Shown here: piece after piece, positions 24,643 through 33,408 of the stretch
Layout: the number at the start of each line of letters is the position of its first letter
Position numbering within the stretch: the first letter of the stretch is position 1
Assembly (NCBI GenBank): GCA_018240595.1
Contig: JAFEFL010000004.1
Location: 62,001-126,000 of the forward strand
DNA: 64,000 bases
Reading direction: 5' to 3'
DNA from: Pseudomonadota bacterium
GTDB lineage: Bacteria > Pseudomonadota > Alphaproteobacteria > Rhizobiales > Xanthobacteraceae
Translations under genes and position numbers: made by a program
Notes under the pieces: generated by a model
Databases searched by the model: none
What the model saw: only the letters and a program-made list of their open reading frames with translations
What the model was told of the DNA's origin: nothing

Positions 24643-26166
24643 ATGGAAAGCAACATCGAATCCCTGATGCACGGCTTCGGCATCGCCATCACGATGCAGC
24701 ACATCTTGCTGATGATGATCGGCGTGCTGCTCGGCATCCTTGTCGGCGTGCTTCCCGGGCTCGGCGCGCCGAACGGCGTGTCCCTGCTCCTGCCGCTGAC
24801 ATTCGGCATGCAGCCGGTGTCGGCCATCATCCTGTTGTCGAGCATGTACTGGGGGGCGTTGTTCGGCGGCTCGGTGACCTCGATCCTGTTCAATATTCCC
24901 GGTGAGCCGTCCTCCGTGGCGACGACATTCGACGGCTATCCGATGGCGCGCGACGGCCGGCCGAGCACCGCGCTGGCGACCGCGTTCGGATCGGCGGCCT
25001 TCGGCGCGCTGGTCGGCGTCGTGCTGATCACGCTGGTGGCGTCCTGGGTCGCGCAGTTCGCCTTGCGCTTTGGCCCGCCGGAATACTTCGCCGTCTATTT
25101 CCTTGCCTTTGCCAGCTTCGTCGGCATGGGCGGCACGCCGCCGATCAAGACCTTGGTGGCGCTGTCGATCGGCTTTGCCATTGCCGCCATCGGCATCGAC
25201 ACCGTGTCGGGCAGCGTGCGTCTCACGTTCGGCGTGCCCGAGCTGGTCAAGGGCGTCGACTTCGTCGTTGCGGTGATGGGCCTGTTCGGCATCGGCGAAC
25301 TGCTGCTGGCGGTCGAAGAGGAGATGCACGCCAAGGCGGTGTCCTCGAAGATCGACTGGCGCGAAGTGCTGCGCACCATTGCCGGCCTGCCGCGCTACGG
25401 CTGGACGCTGCTGCGCAGCGCCGCGATCGGCTGCTGGATGGGCATCACGCCGGGCGGGCCGACGGCGGCATCGTTCATGAGCTACGGCATCGCCAAGCGC
25501 TTCGCCAAGAAGGGCTCACGTCCGTTCGGTACCGGCGTGCCGGAGGGCATCGTCGCACCCGAAGCGGCAGATCATTCCGCCGGCACCAGCGCGCTGCTGC
25601 CGATGCTGTCGCTCGGCATCCCCGGTTCGGCCACGGCCGCGGTGATGATGGGCGGCTTGATGATCTGGGGTCTCAATCCGGGCCCCATGCTGTTCGTCGA
25701 CCAGCGCGACTTCGTCTGGGGCCTCATCGCCTCGATGTATGTCAGCAATATCGTCGCCGTTGTGCTGGTGCTACTGACGGTGCCGGTGTTCGCGGCATTG
25801 ATGCGCATCCCCTTCTTCATCATCGCGCCGCTGATCTTCATCATCTGCACGGTCGGCGCCTATTCGGTGTCGAACTCCTATCTCGACGTCGTGCTGATGT
25901 TCGGCTTCGGCATCATCGGCTATCTGTTCAAGAAGGCGGCCTATCCGTTGGCGCCGCTGGTGCTGGCGATCGTCATCGGCGACAAGGCGGAGGATGCGTT
26001 CCGCCAGGCGATGCTGATGTCGAAGGGCTCGCTCGGAATTTTCTTCAGCAGCCCGCTGGTGACCTGCCTCATCCTCGGTGGCTTTGCGTTCCTCGTGGTG
26101 CCGCAGCTCATGAAGCTGGTGCGTCCGCGCCGGGCGCGGCCGGGCCTCGAGGCGACCGAGGTCTAG
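24643..26166 (+). CDS. Tripartite tricarboxylate transporter large membrane subunit (TctA type)
   Basis: Main permease of the TctABC system, 507 residues with about twelve helices. 'IGVLLGILVGVLPGLGAPNGVSLLLPLTFGM' and 'IPGEPSSVATTFDGYPMARDGRP' are the signature regions, and 'LGIPGSATAAVMMGGLMIWGLNPGP' repeats the pattern in the second half. It uses an ion gradient in known members. Its stop codon overlaps the convergent GntR gene by four bases (CTAG shared by both stops). Confidence 0.95.
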   Translation: MESNIESLMHGFGIAITMQHILLMMIGVLLGILVGVLPGLGAPNGVSLLLPLTFGMQPVSAIILLSSMYWGALFGGSVTSILFNIPGEPSSVATTFDGYPMARDGRPSTALATAFGSAAFGALVGVVLITLVASWVAQFALRFGPPEYFAVYFLAFASFVGMGGTPPIKTLVALSIGFAIAAIGIDTVSGSVRLTFGVPELVKGVDFVVAVMGLFGIGELLLAVEEEMHAKAVSSKIDWREVLRTIAGLPRYGWTLLRSAAIGCWMGITPGGPTAASFMSYGIAKRFAKKGSRPFGTGVPEGIVAPEAADHSAGTSALLPMLSLGIPGSATAAVMMGGLMIWGLNPGPMLFVDQRDFVWGLIASMYVSNIVAVVLVLLTVPVFAALMRIPFFIIAPLIFIICTVGAYSVSNSYLDVVLMFGFGIIGYLFKKAAYPLAPLVLAIVIGDKAEDAFRQAMLMSKGSLGIFFSSPLVTCLILGGFAFLVVPQLMKLVRPRRARPGLEATEV

Positions 26167-26903
26167 CGGGCCCCGAGCCGCGCCGCGGCGTCGGCGGGCT
26201 TGGCCGCGCGCTTCGGCTTGGCGGGCGCCGCCTCCGGTTGCGCGTACAGCAGGGCGATGGCCGTCTTCGCCGCGTTGCGCACATGAAGTTCAGCGAGAGC
26301 GCGTGCCTTCTTGCCATTCTTCTCGTCGAGTGCGCTCATCATGTCGGCGAGCTCGGCGAGGCTAGACGTGGTGCGACCCGGCGCCCGCAGCGAGGTGGCG
26401 CGCAGCAGCATGATGCGCGCATTGAGCAGCCGCAACGTGTCGCCGAGCGCTTGATTGCCGGCGCCTTCGACGAGGCAGTCATAGAAATGGTTCTTGGCGC
26501 GCAGGCGAGCGAGAGGATCGCTATCCTTCAGCGACTTCTTGAGATTGCGGAACGCCTCGTGCAGCGCCGTGCGCTGCTTGTCGGACGCGTGCTCGGCGAA
26601 AAGTTCGCAGGCGAGGCCTTCGAGTTCGGTGCGGACCTGATAGACGCCCTCGGCCTGTTCGGCCGACAGCCGCGTCACCATCGGCCCGCGGTTCGGCACC
26701 ACCTCGATGAGGCCTTCGGATTCGAGCTGGCGCAGCGCCTCGCGCACCAGCGTGCGGCTGACGCCGGTCATCTCGCACAGCGCACGTTCGGTCAACCGCT
26801 CGCCGGCGCTGAAATGACCGAGCGCAATGGCGTAGCGGATGCTCTCGGTGACGCTCTGGCGCAGCGGCGCGGCAACCTTCTCGACCCGAAAATCAGGTTT
26901 CAT
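26163..26903 (-). CDS. GntR-family transcriptional regulator (FCD type)
   Basis: A 246-residue regulator with a winged helix-turn-helix (about 20-80, 'ERLTERALCEMTGVSRTLVREALRQLESEGLIEVVPNRGPMV') and an FCD domain (about 85-215). The C-terminal 25 residues are rich in alanine, proline and lysine. ATG 26903 is preferred over the longer frame to 26963, but neither has a good ribosome binding site. It is convergent with tctA and upstream of the SDR gene on the same strand. Which operon it controls is not clear; the SDR and the divergent operon at 28207 are candidates. Confidence 0.9.
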   Translation of the reverse strand: MKPDFRVEKVAAPLRQSVTESIRYAIALGHFSAGERLTERALCEMTGVSRTLVREALRQLESEGLIEVVPNRGPMVTRLSAEQAEGVYQVRTELEGLACELFAEHASDKQRTALHEAFRNLKKSLKDSDPLARLRAKNHFYDCLVEGAGNQALGDTLRLLNARIMLLRATSLRAPGRTTSSLAELADMMSALDEKNGKKARALAELHVRNAAKTAIALLYAQPEAAPAKPKRAAKPADAAARLGAR

Positions 26904-27048
26904 GAAAGGCGCGGTCAAAGGCCTGTTCCTCCAAAATCCCGATCTTGGCCGGGGCGATTCCACCCCTCTCTACAACGGAACGCCGGTCGCCGAAATGCCG
27001 TCCCGGACCGCCCCCTCAGGGAATTTCGGCCACATTTGCCGGCCGAGG

Positions 27049-27855
27049 TCATCGCGCCTGCCATCCGCCGTCGATCGGAAATGTGGCGCCGGTGATGTCG
27101 TTGCCGGCGGGGCTGCACAGGAACACCGCCAGTGCGCCGACATTGCCGGGCTCGACGAAGCGCTCGGTCGGGTGCCGCGTTGCGACATAGCGGTGTTCGG
27201 CTTCCGCCGCGCTGATGCCTTCTTCGGCCGCCATTTCGCCGATCCGCGACAGCAGCGGCGGCGTCGGCACCGCGCCGGGCGCGATGGCGTTGCAGGTTAT
27301 GCCGGTGCGCGCCGTCTCGATGGCGACGGCACGGGTCATGCCGAGCAGGGCGGTCTTGGTGGTGACGTAATCGATGCGGTTCTCGGTGCCGCGCGCGCCG
27401 AAGATCGACGACATGTTGATGATGCGGCCCCAGCCCTGGGCCCGCATGGCCGGCACGGCGAGGCGAATGCAATGAAACGCCGCCGAGACGTTGACGGCGA
27501 GCGAGCGGTTCCAGTCCTCGGTCTTGAAGTGCTCGACGGCGGAAAAGTGCCGGACCACGGCGTTGTTGACGACGATATCGACGGCGCCGAAGCGCGCGGC
27601 GGCATTGCCGACCATGCGCTCGATCGCGGCGACGTCGGTCAGGTCGGTGTCGTCGAACATCGCTTCGCTGCCGGTGTCTGACGACAGGCGGCGGGCCGCT
27701 TCATGACCGAGGGTCATATCTCCGAGCCCGTTGATCACGACCCGCGCGCCGGCCGCGGCGAGGCTGTGCGCGATGGCGTAGCCGATGCCGCCGGTCGAGC
27801 CCGTGACGAGGGCGCAGCGGCCCTTGAGCGTGCCGCCGGATGTTAGGTCAGTCAT
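27049..27855 (-). CDS. SDR-family oxidoreductase (3-hydroxybutyrate dehydrogenase-like)
   Basis: NAD(P)-dependent short-chain dehydrogenase of 268 residues. The cofactor motif is TGSTGGIG (about 18-25), followed by 'VVNNAVV' in place of NNAG, the catalytic serine in 'INMSSIFG', and Tyr/Lys in 'IDYVTTKTAL'. The C-terminus 'GNDITGATFPIDGGWQAR' is typical of 3-hydroxybutyrate dehydrogenase-like enzymes. It is divergent from the operon at 28207. Substrate unknown; likely a 3-hydroxy acid or its ester. Confidence 0.92.
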   Translation of the reverse strand: MTDLTSGGTLKGRCALVTGSTGGIGYAIAHSLAAAGARVVINGLGDMTLGHEAARRLSSDTGSEAMFDDTDLTDVAAIERMVGNAAARFGAVDIVVNNAVVRHFSAVEHFKTEDWNRSLAVNVSAAFHCIRLAVPAMRAQGWGRIINMSSIFGARGTENRIDYVTTKTALLGMTRAVAIETARTGITCNAIAPGAVPTPPLLSRIGEMAAEEGISAAEAEHRYVATRHPTERFVEPGNVGALAVFLCSPAGNDITGATFPIDGGWQAR

Positions 27856-28206
27856 GATGCGTCGGCCATTTTTTGCATCGGCTCCCTGCGGAGTTGGTCC
27901 TTGACCCCCTCCGGCCTATATTTTACATACCGTACTACTATCAGACAATATCGGCCATCCGGGCGGACCTTGCGGGGACCGGCTCAAAGCGGACGGCCCG
28001 CAAGGAGGAGATGTTCGAATGGCCGGCCCCGTGGTGGCGCATCCGCCGCCAATTCGGGCATTGGCGCAAATTCCTGCGGGCCAGTCCTTTCGCAGGCCCC
28101 CCATTCAATCTCTCCCTGGCTCTTGATCTACGGAGCGGCCTGAAGCCGTCCGCAGTAAAGAGCGTGCCCTCTCAATCCCGATTTCCCTCAAACACAGGAA
28201 GCGATC
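27856..28206. other. Divergent control region, no gene seen
   Basis: Between the SDR gene (minus) and the decarboxylase-like gene (plus). An AT-rich patch at about 27914-27955 (containing TATATTTTACATACCG and CAGACAATATCGG) stands out from GC-rich surroundings and is the best place for promoters or an operator. No convincing open frame or hairpin is present. Confidence 0.5.
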
Positions 28207-28632
28207 ATGAGCAGCGAAATGGATAAAGCCGCGAAGGTGATGTTCGACGAAGGCCTCAAGCACCGCCGCGAGGTGCTTGGGCCGGAATATGTCGATGGCT
28301 CGATCGCCAACGCTAACGACTTCATGATGGCGTTCCAGCACATGACCACAGAGTGGTGCTGGGGCTACGGTTGGGGCCGCCCGGGCCTGCCGCGCAAGAC
28401 GCGCAGCCTGCTCAACCTCGCAATGCTTACCGCGCTCAACCGCGGCCCGGAAATCAAGCTGCACGTGCGCGGCGCCATCAACAACGGCGTGACCGTGGAC
28501 GAGATCAAGGAAACCCTGTTGCACGCCACGATCTATTGCGGCATTCCCGCAGGCCTCGACGCTTTCAAGATCGCAAACGAGGTTCTCAAGGAGATGGGCA
28601 AAGTCTCCGCCGCGCCAGCGAAGAAATCGTAA
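28207..28632 (+). CDS. Carboxymuconolactone decarboxylase family protein
   Basis: A 141-residue protein of the CMD/AhpD superfamily, closest in pattern to 4-carboxymuconolactone decarboxylase ('RREVLGPEYVDGSIANANDFMMAFQHMTTEWCWGYGWGRPGLPRKTRSLLNLAMLTALNR', then 'ELHVRGAINNGVTVDEIKETLLHATIYCGIPAG'-like). The CxxC of AhpD is absent, so peroxidase activity is unlikely. PcaC itself removes CO2 from a protocatechuate-pathway lactone, but no other pca gene is here, so it may act on another lactone or keto acid. It heads a four-gene run with the dehydrogenase, a crotonase and an MmgE/PrpD protein. Confidence 0.9.
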   Translation: MSSEMDKAAKVMFDEGLKHRREVLGPEYVDGSIANANDFMMAFQHMTTEWCWGYGWGRPGLPRKTRSLLNLAMLTALNRGPEIKLHVRGAINNGVTVDEIKETLLHATIYCGIPAGLDAFKIANEVLKEMGKVSAAPAKKS

Positions 28633-28652
28633 GACAGGAAAGTCGCACTCTG

Positions 28653-29552
28653 ATGTCTGCAAAGCAGGAACTGGGCTTCATCGGCGTCGGCCGCATGGGT
28701 ATCCACATGGCCGGCCGGCTGCTCGAAGCCGGTTATGGTGTCACCGTCTATGACTTGAACGAGACGAACGTCGCCCGCCTGGTGCAGCGCGGCGCCAAGC
28801 GCGCCGGCTCGCCGGCCGAAGTGGCGTCCGCCGCCGAGACGGTGCTCGCCAGCCTGCCGACCCCGGACATCGTCAAGAAGGTGGCGGCGGACGTCGCCAC
28901 CGGTAGCAAGGTGAAGACTTTCATCGACCTCTCGACCACCGGGCCGGTGGTCGCCAAGGAGATCGCCGCGGTGCTGTCCGCCAGGGGCATTGCCGCCGTC
29001 GACGCGCCCGTGAGCGGCGGTCCCGGCGGCGCCGAGAAGGGCACTGTCGCCGTCATGGTGGCTTGCGACAAGGATCTCGCCGAGATGCTGCGGCCCATCG
29101 TCGAAGTCATCGGCAAGATGTTCTGGGTCGGCGCGCAGCCGGGCCAGGGGCAGGCGATGAAACTCGTCAACAACATTCTCTCCGCCACGGCCGTCGCCAT
29201 GACATCGGAAGCGCTCGCGATGGGCGCCAAAGCCGGCCTCGATGCTGACACCATGATCGCCGTCATCAACTCGGGCAGCGGCCGCAACACCGCGACCGAG
29301 GACAAATTCCCGCGCTGCGTGCTTAGCCGCAGGTTCGATTTCGGTTTCGCCGTCGGCCTGATGCACAAGGACGCCAAGCTTGCGGTATCGTTCGCCGAGT
29401 CGCTCGGCGTGCCGATGATCGTCGGCAATGCCGTCAATCAGTTGCTGTCGATCACCGAGGCGATCGAAGGCTTCGACGGCGACCTGACCACCACGGCGCG
29501 TACCGTCGAAAAATGGGCGGGCGTCGAGATCAAGGGTAAGGCCGCGAAGTAG
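28653..29552 (+). CDS. 3-hydroxyisobutyrate dehydrogenase-family oxidoreductase
   Basis: NAD(P)-dependent beta-hydroxyacid dehydrogenase of 299 residues. The cofactor motif GFIGVGRMG begins at residue 8, the substrate loop is 'DAPVSGGPGGAEKGTVAVM', and the catalytic lysine is in 'GQGQAMKLVNN'. This family oxidises 3-hydroxyisobutyrate or reduces tartronate semialdehyde and similar acids. AGGAAAG lies upstream of the ATG. A diverged paralogue is encoded at 43381-44286. Confidence 0.94.
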   Translation: MSAKQELGFIGVGRMGIHMAGRLLEAGYGVTVYDLNETNVARLVQRGAKRAGSPAEVASAAETVLASLPTPDIVKKVAADVATGSKVKTFIDLSTTGPVVAKEIAAVLSARGIAAVDAPVSGGPGGAEKGTVAVMVACDKDLAEMLRPIVEVIGKMFWVGAQPGQGQAMKLVNNILSATAVAMTSEALAMGAKAGLDADTMIAVINSGSGRNTATEDKFPRCVLSRRFDFGFAVGLMHKDAKLAVSFAESLGVPMIVGNAVNQLLSITEAIEGFDGDLTTTARTVEKWAGVEIKGKAAK

Positions 29553-29576
29553 GGAACGGCCTATCGGGAGGCGCCG

Positions 29577-30215
29577 ATGACCGACAAGATCCTATCACGC
29601 AAGGACGGCGCGGTTGGCCATCTGATCTTCAATAATCCGGAGCGGCACAACGCGGTGTCGCTCGACATGTGGGCGGCGGCGGAGGCGGTCGTCGCCGATT
29701 TCAGGGCTGACCCCGATGTGCGGGTCATGGTCGTGTCCGGCGCCGGCGGCAAGGCCTTCGTTTCCGGCGCCGACATCACGCGCTTCGAGAAGGACCGCGC
29801 GACGTCGGAAGCGGTCGCGCGCTACGGTAAGCTGGTCGATCGTGCCTACACGGCGTTCTACGAGTTTCCCAAGCCGACCCTCGCAATGATCCGCGGTTAT
29901 TGCATCGGCGGCGGCATGGCGCTGGCGATGTGCTGCAACATGCGCATCGCAACCGACACGTCGAAGTTCGGCATTCCGGCCGCCAAGCTCGGCCTCGGCT
30001 ACGGCTTCAAGGGCATCAAGCGGCTGGTCGATGTCGTCGGCCCGTCCTTCGCCAAGGAAATCTTCTACACGGCGCGTCAGTTCACCGCCGCCGAAGCGAT
30101 GGCGATGGGGCTCATCAATCGCGCCGTCACCGATGAATCCCTTGAGTCCTACGTCAACGACATAACGGCGGCCATGGCGGCCGACGCGACCACGACCCGG
30201 ATTTCGGCCGCTTAA
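29577..30215 (+). CDS. Shortened crotonase-fold CoA enzyme
   Basis: A crotonase-family protein of only 212 residues; about 50 residues shorter at the C-terminus than usual. The core 'KAFVSGADITRFE' and 'GYCIGGGMALAMCCNMRIAT' is intact. The C-terminal helices that normally close the active site and help form trimers are missing: it ends at NDITAAMAADATTTRISAA and the next gene starts 15 bases later. Both classical hydratase glutamates are replaced by alanine (GGGMALA and IPAAKLG). It may be a specialised enzyme or a partly decayed gene. Confidence 0.87.
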   Translation: MTDKILSRKDGAVGHLIFNNPERHNAVSLDMWAAAEAVVADFRADPDVRVMVVSGAGGKAFVSGADITRFEKDRATSEAVARYGKLVDRAYTAFYEFPKPTLAMIRGYCIGGGMALAMCCNMRIATDTSKFGIPAAKLGLGYGFKGIKRLVDVVGPSFAKEIFYTARQFTAAEAMAMGLINRAVTDESLESYVNDITAAMAADATTTRISAA

Positions 30216-30230
30216 CTCTGCGAGGCTTTG

Positions 30231-31577
30231 ATGCTCGACCGCCCCAATGTCACGCAAAAACTGGCGCAGTACGTCGCCGATACCCGGCTCGGCGACATTC
30301 CGGGCGAGGCGATGCACCAGGCCAAGCGCTCGGTGATGAACTTCTTCGCTGTGGCATTGGCCGGCTGTCGCACCGCGCCGGTCGAGATTGCGATGGCGAC
30401 GCTCGCCCAATTCTCCGGCGGCAAGCAGGCAACCCTTGTCGGGCGCGGCGAGCGCATCGACGCCCTGAGCGCCGCGTTCCTCAATGCCGCCGGCGCCAAT
30501 GTCTATGACTTCTGCGACACCCACACCCGCACCGTGATCCACCCGACCGCGCCGGTGGTGCCGCCGCTTTTGGCGCTGGCCGAGCTGCGCCGCGTCAGCG
30601 GAACGGAACTGCTGTTCGGCATCGTGCTTGGCAACGAGATCGAGGATCGCATCGGTCTTGCCGTCTCGCCGAAACACTATTCGCTGGGCTGGCACATCAC
30701 TTCGACCTGCGGCGTGTTCGGCGCGGCCGCCGCGGCCGGCAGGCTGATGGGCCTCGACGCGCAGAAGCTTGTCTGGGCGCTCGGCTCGGCCGCGACGCAA
30801 TCTTCCGGCCTGTGCGAATGCCTCGGCACCGCATCGAAGAGCGCCAGCGTCGGTAACGCCGCGCGCAACGGCCTGCTGTCGGCGCTGCTGGCGGAGAAGG
30901 GCTTCGAGGGGCCGCCCGAGCCGCTTGCTGGCGTGCAGGGCCTCTACAATGCGATGGGCGTTGCGCCCGACCTGTCGTTCCTCACCGAAGGCTGGGGTAA
31001 GAGCTGGCAAATCATGGAAACCGCCTACAAGCCTTATCCCTGCGGCTTCGTCATCAATCCGGTGCTCGATTGCGTGCTCGACTGGCGGCGCGATCATGCC
31101 GACGCCGAGGTGGTCAAGGTCATCGTGCGCGGCAATCCGCTGCTCGCAGACCGCACCGACCGCCCGAACGTCACCAACGGCCGCCTGTCGCAGGTCAGCG
31201 TGCAGCATGCCGTCGCCGCGGCGCTCACGCGCGGCAAGGTGGGCCCCGAGGAATTCAGCGACGAATGCGTCGCCGATCCGACGGTCGTGGCGCTGCGCGG
31301 CAAGGTCGAAGTCGTGCGCGATGCCTCTTTCGCGACCATCGCCGCCGCCGTCGATATCGCGACAGCCGACGGCCAGGTTCACCGCCTGTCGACGCAGGCC
31401 GCGCGGGGCAGCGAGGTCAATCCGATGAGCGATAGCGACCTCGAGGCCAAGCTGCGCCATGCCGCCGCCGGATGGAATGCGCGTCATGACATCGAGCCGC
31501 TGGTCGATGCGATCTGGACGCTGGACAAGAACCCGGACGTCGCCGGGCTCTGCGCGCTCACCGTGCCACGTGACTGA
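30231..31577 (+). CDS. MmgE/PrpD family protein
   Basis: A 448-residue protein of the MmgE/PrpD superfamily, whose members include 2-methylcitrate dehydratase and cis-aconitate decarboxylase. 'AKRSVMNFFAVALAGCR', 'NAAGANVYDFCDTHTRTVIHPTAPVVPPLLALAE' and 'KPYPCGFVINPVLDCVLDW' are family hallmarks. It is the last gene of the run that starts with the decarboxylase-like protein. No other methylcitrate-cycle gene is nearby, so propionate use is not implied; a hydroxy- or tricarboxylic acid is a likely substrate. It is convergent with the SDR gene (4 bases apart). Confidence 0.92.
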   Translation: MLDRPNVTQKLAQYVADTRLGDIPGEAMHQAKRSVMNFFAVALAGCRTAPVEIAMATLAQFSGGKQATLVGRGERIDALSAAFLNAAGANVYDFCDTHTRTVIHPTAPVVPPLLALAELRRVSGTELLFGIVLGNEIEDRIGLAVSPKHYSLGWHITSTCGVFGAAAAAGRLMGLDAQKLVWALGSAATQSSGLCECLGTASKSASVGNAARNGLLSALLAEKGFEGPPEPLAGVQGLYNAMGVAPDLSFLTEGWGKSWQIMETAYKPYPCGFVINPVLDCVLDWRRDHADAEVVKVIVRGNPLLADRTDRPNVTNGRLSQVSVQHAVAAALTRGKVGPEEFSDECVADPTVVALRGKVEVVRDASFATIAAAVDIATADGQVHRLSTQAARGSEVNPMSDSDLEAKLRHAAAGWNARHDIEPLVDAIWTLDKNPDVAGLCALTVPRD

Positions 31578-31581
31578 CGGC

Positions 31582-32316
31582 TCAGTACCGATTGACCGGC
31601 AGCACCATCATTTCCGCGACCTGGACATGCGGCGGCTGCTCGAGCGCGAACATGATGGAGCGGGCAATGTCCTCGGGGTCGAGCGCCATCTTGAACTGGT
31701 CGAAATAGGCTTTGGTCATGGCCTCGTCGCCGCGATAGCGCGTTTTGATGATGCCGGTGCGGGCAAGGCCGGGCATGATCTCGGTGACACGGATCGCTGT
31801 CTCGGCCAGTTCGGCGCGGATGATTTCCGTGAGCATGTGGATGCCGGCCTTGCTGGCGTTGTACGGCGCCATGTCCGGCACGATGCGCAACGCGGCAACC
31901 GAGCTCATGTTGACGAGATCGCCTTTGTTGCGGCGGACCATGTCGGGCAGGATGGCGCGGGTGACGCGCATCAGGCCGTTCAGGTTGGTATCGACGATGG
32001 CGGCCCAGTCGTCGGCCGAGCCGACATCGAAGCGCTTGCGGCCGCCGATGTCGTGGCCGGCATTGTTGATCAGGACGTCGATCGGCAGGAAGTCGGCCGG
32101 CACCAGTTCGAGGATGCGCGCTGTGCGGTCGGGATCGGTGACGTCGAGCATGAGGGGCGTAGCGGCGGCGCCGAGCTCGTCGGCGAGTGGCTTGAGCTTG
32201 GCCTCGTCACGGTCGGCGAGGACGACGCGATAGCCGGCGGCGACCAGCGCCCGCGCAATCGCCGTGCCCATGCCCCCGGCGGCGCCGGTCAAGAATGCGT
32301 TGCCCTTGCTTGCCAT
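31582..32316 (-). CDS. SDR-family oxidoreductase (YdfG-like)
   Basis: NAD(P)-dependent short-chain dehydrogenase of 244 residues. TGAAGGMG (about 10-17), 'VLINNAGHDIGG', 'VNMSSVAAL' and 'YNASKAG' carry the cofactor and catalytic residues. The closest pattern is the YdfG/clavaldehyde-type group, which reduces 3-hydroxy acid semialdehydes. It is divergent from the LysR gene, which probably regulates it. Confidence 0.92.
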   Translation of the reverse strand: MASKGNAFLTGAAGGMGTAIARALVAAGYRVVLADRDEAKLKPLADELGAAATPLMLDVTDPDRTARILELVPADFLPIDVLINNAGHDIGGRKRFDVGSADDWAAIVDTNLNGLMRVTRAILPDMVRRNKGDLVNMSSVAALRIVPDMAPYNASKAGIHMLTEIIRAELAETAIRVTEIMPGLARTGIIKTRYRGDEAMTKAYFDQFKMALDPEDIARSIMFALEQPPHVQVAEMMVLPVNRY

Positions 32317-32468
32317 CGTTCACTCCCTCGTTGCCGCGAGCAGGGTTCTCGCTGGTCTGGCGAGATTGTCGCAGCTTCCGCGCCGCCCTCAGTCGATGAA
32401 TTTGTGCTATCTGTTATGTCGATTACGGCAGGGACGACGGCTGCCGGAAAGCGAAGGCGGCTCGCCGC

Positions 32469-33389
32469 ATGGATATAAAGCAGCTCAAGGTCTTCTCGAC
32501 CGCGGCGTCGTGCGGCAGCTTCTCGCGCGCGTCGGTTGCGCTGTCGATCGCGCAGCCGGCCCTCAGCCGCTACGTCAAGGCGCTTGAGACCGAGCTCGGC
32601 GTCAAACTGTTCTATCGCAATGGCCGCGGGATCATTCTGACCGAAGCCGGCAAGATGCTCGAGAAGCATGCCAAAGGTATTCTCGAACAGGCCGCCCGCG
32701 CCTCGTCGGAAATTGGGGCGTTGCAGACCAGTCCGCACGGTAGCGTTGCCATCGGCATGCCGCCTTCGGTCGGCGCCGTGCTCACCGTTCCGTTGGTCGA
32801 GCACTATCGCGAACAATATCCGCAGATCGCCATGCGCGTCGTCGAAGGCTTCAGCGGCCATGTGCTCGAATGGCTTCTGACCGGCAAGATCGACGTGGCG
32901 GTGCTGTATAATGCACCGGCGACGAGCAATGTGCTGTCCGAGCCGCTGCTGCGCGACGAACTGGTGCTGCTAGGCGCGATGAAGGATCCCTCGAAGCTGC
33001 CGCCCGGTTCGGTGCAGGCCAAGGTGCTCGCCGAAATTCCAATGATTCTGCCGAGCCGGCCTCACGGATTGCGCGTACTCATCGACCAGGTGTTTGGTAA
33101 GGCGGGCATCAAGCCGAACATCATTATCGAGATCGATGCCATGCCATCGACGCTCAACCTCGTCGAGAAGGGCGTCGGCTACACCATCCTGTCATTCTCG
33201 ACGGTACATCACCTTGTGAAAGCGGGCCGCATAAAGTGCTTTACCATCGTGCGGCCGCAGTTGACGCGGCAACTGCTGCTCGCGACCTCGAGCCAGCGGC
33301 CGATGACGGTAGCGACCCGCGCGTTGACCAAGATGATCGCGACGCAAGTGCGCGAACTGGCCCGCGACGGCCGCTGGAATCCGCGCTAA
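32469..33389 (+). CDS. LysR-family transcriptional regulator (Nac-like)
   Basis: A 306-residue activator-type regulator. Residues 1-60 hold the helix-turn-helix ('SFSRASVALSIAQPALSRYVKALETELGVKLFYR'); residues about 90-295 form the effector domain. It resembles the Nac/CynR-like branch. It is divergent from the SDR gene at 31582 and convergent with the long minus-strand run ending at 33409. The 152-base spacer in front of it should hold its binding sites; I do not see a clear T-N11-A palindrome. Confidence 0.92.
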   Translation: MDIKQLKVFSTAASCGSFSRASVALSIAQPALSRYVKALETELGVKLFYRNGRGIILTEAGKMLEKHAKGILEQAARASSEIGALQTSPHGSVAIGMPPSVGAVLTVPLVEHYREQYPQIAMRVVEGFSGHVLEWLLTGKIDVAVLYNAPATSNVLSEPLLRDELVLLGAMKDPSKLPPGSVQAKVLAEIPMILPSRPHGLRVLIDQVFGKAGIKPNIIIEIDAMPSTLNLVEKGVGYTILSFSTVHHLVKAGRIKCFTIVRPQLTRQLLLATSSQRPMTVATRALTKMIATQVRELARDGRWNPR

Positions 33390-33408
33390 GGAGCAGCAGC
33401 GGCTTCTT

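Noticed and set aside
28207..28632. Protocatechuate pathway (pcaC) assignment
   Set aside because: The protein has the family pattern, but no other pca gene is in the window, so the specific gene name was not used.
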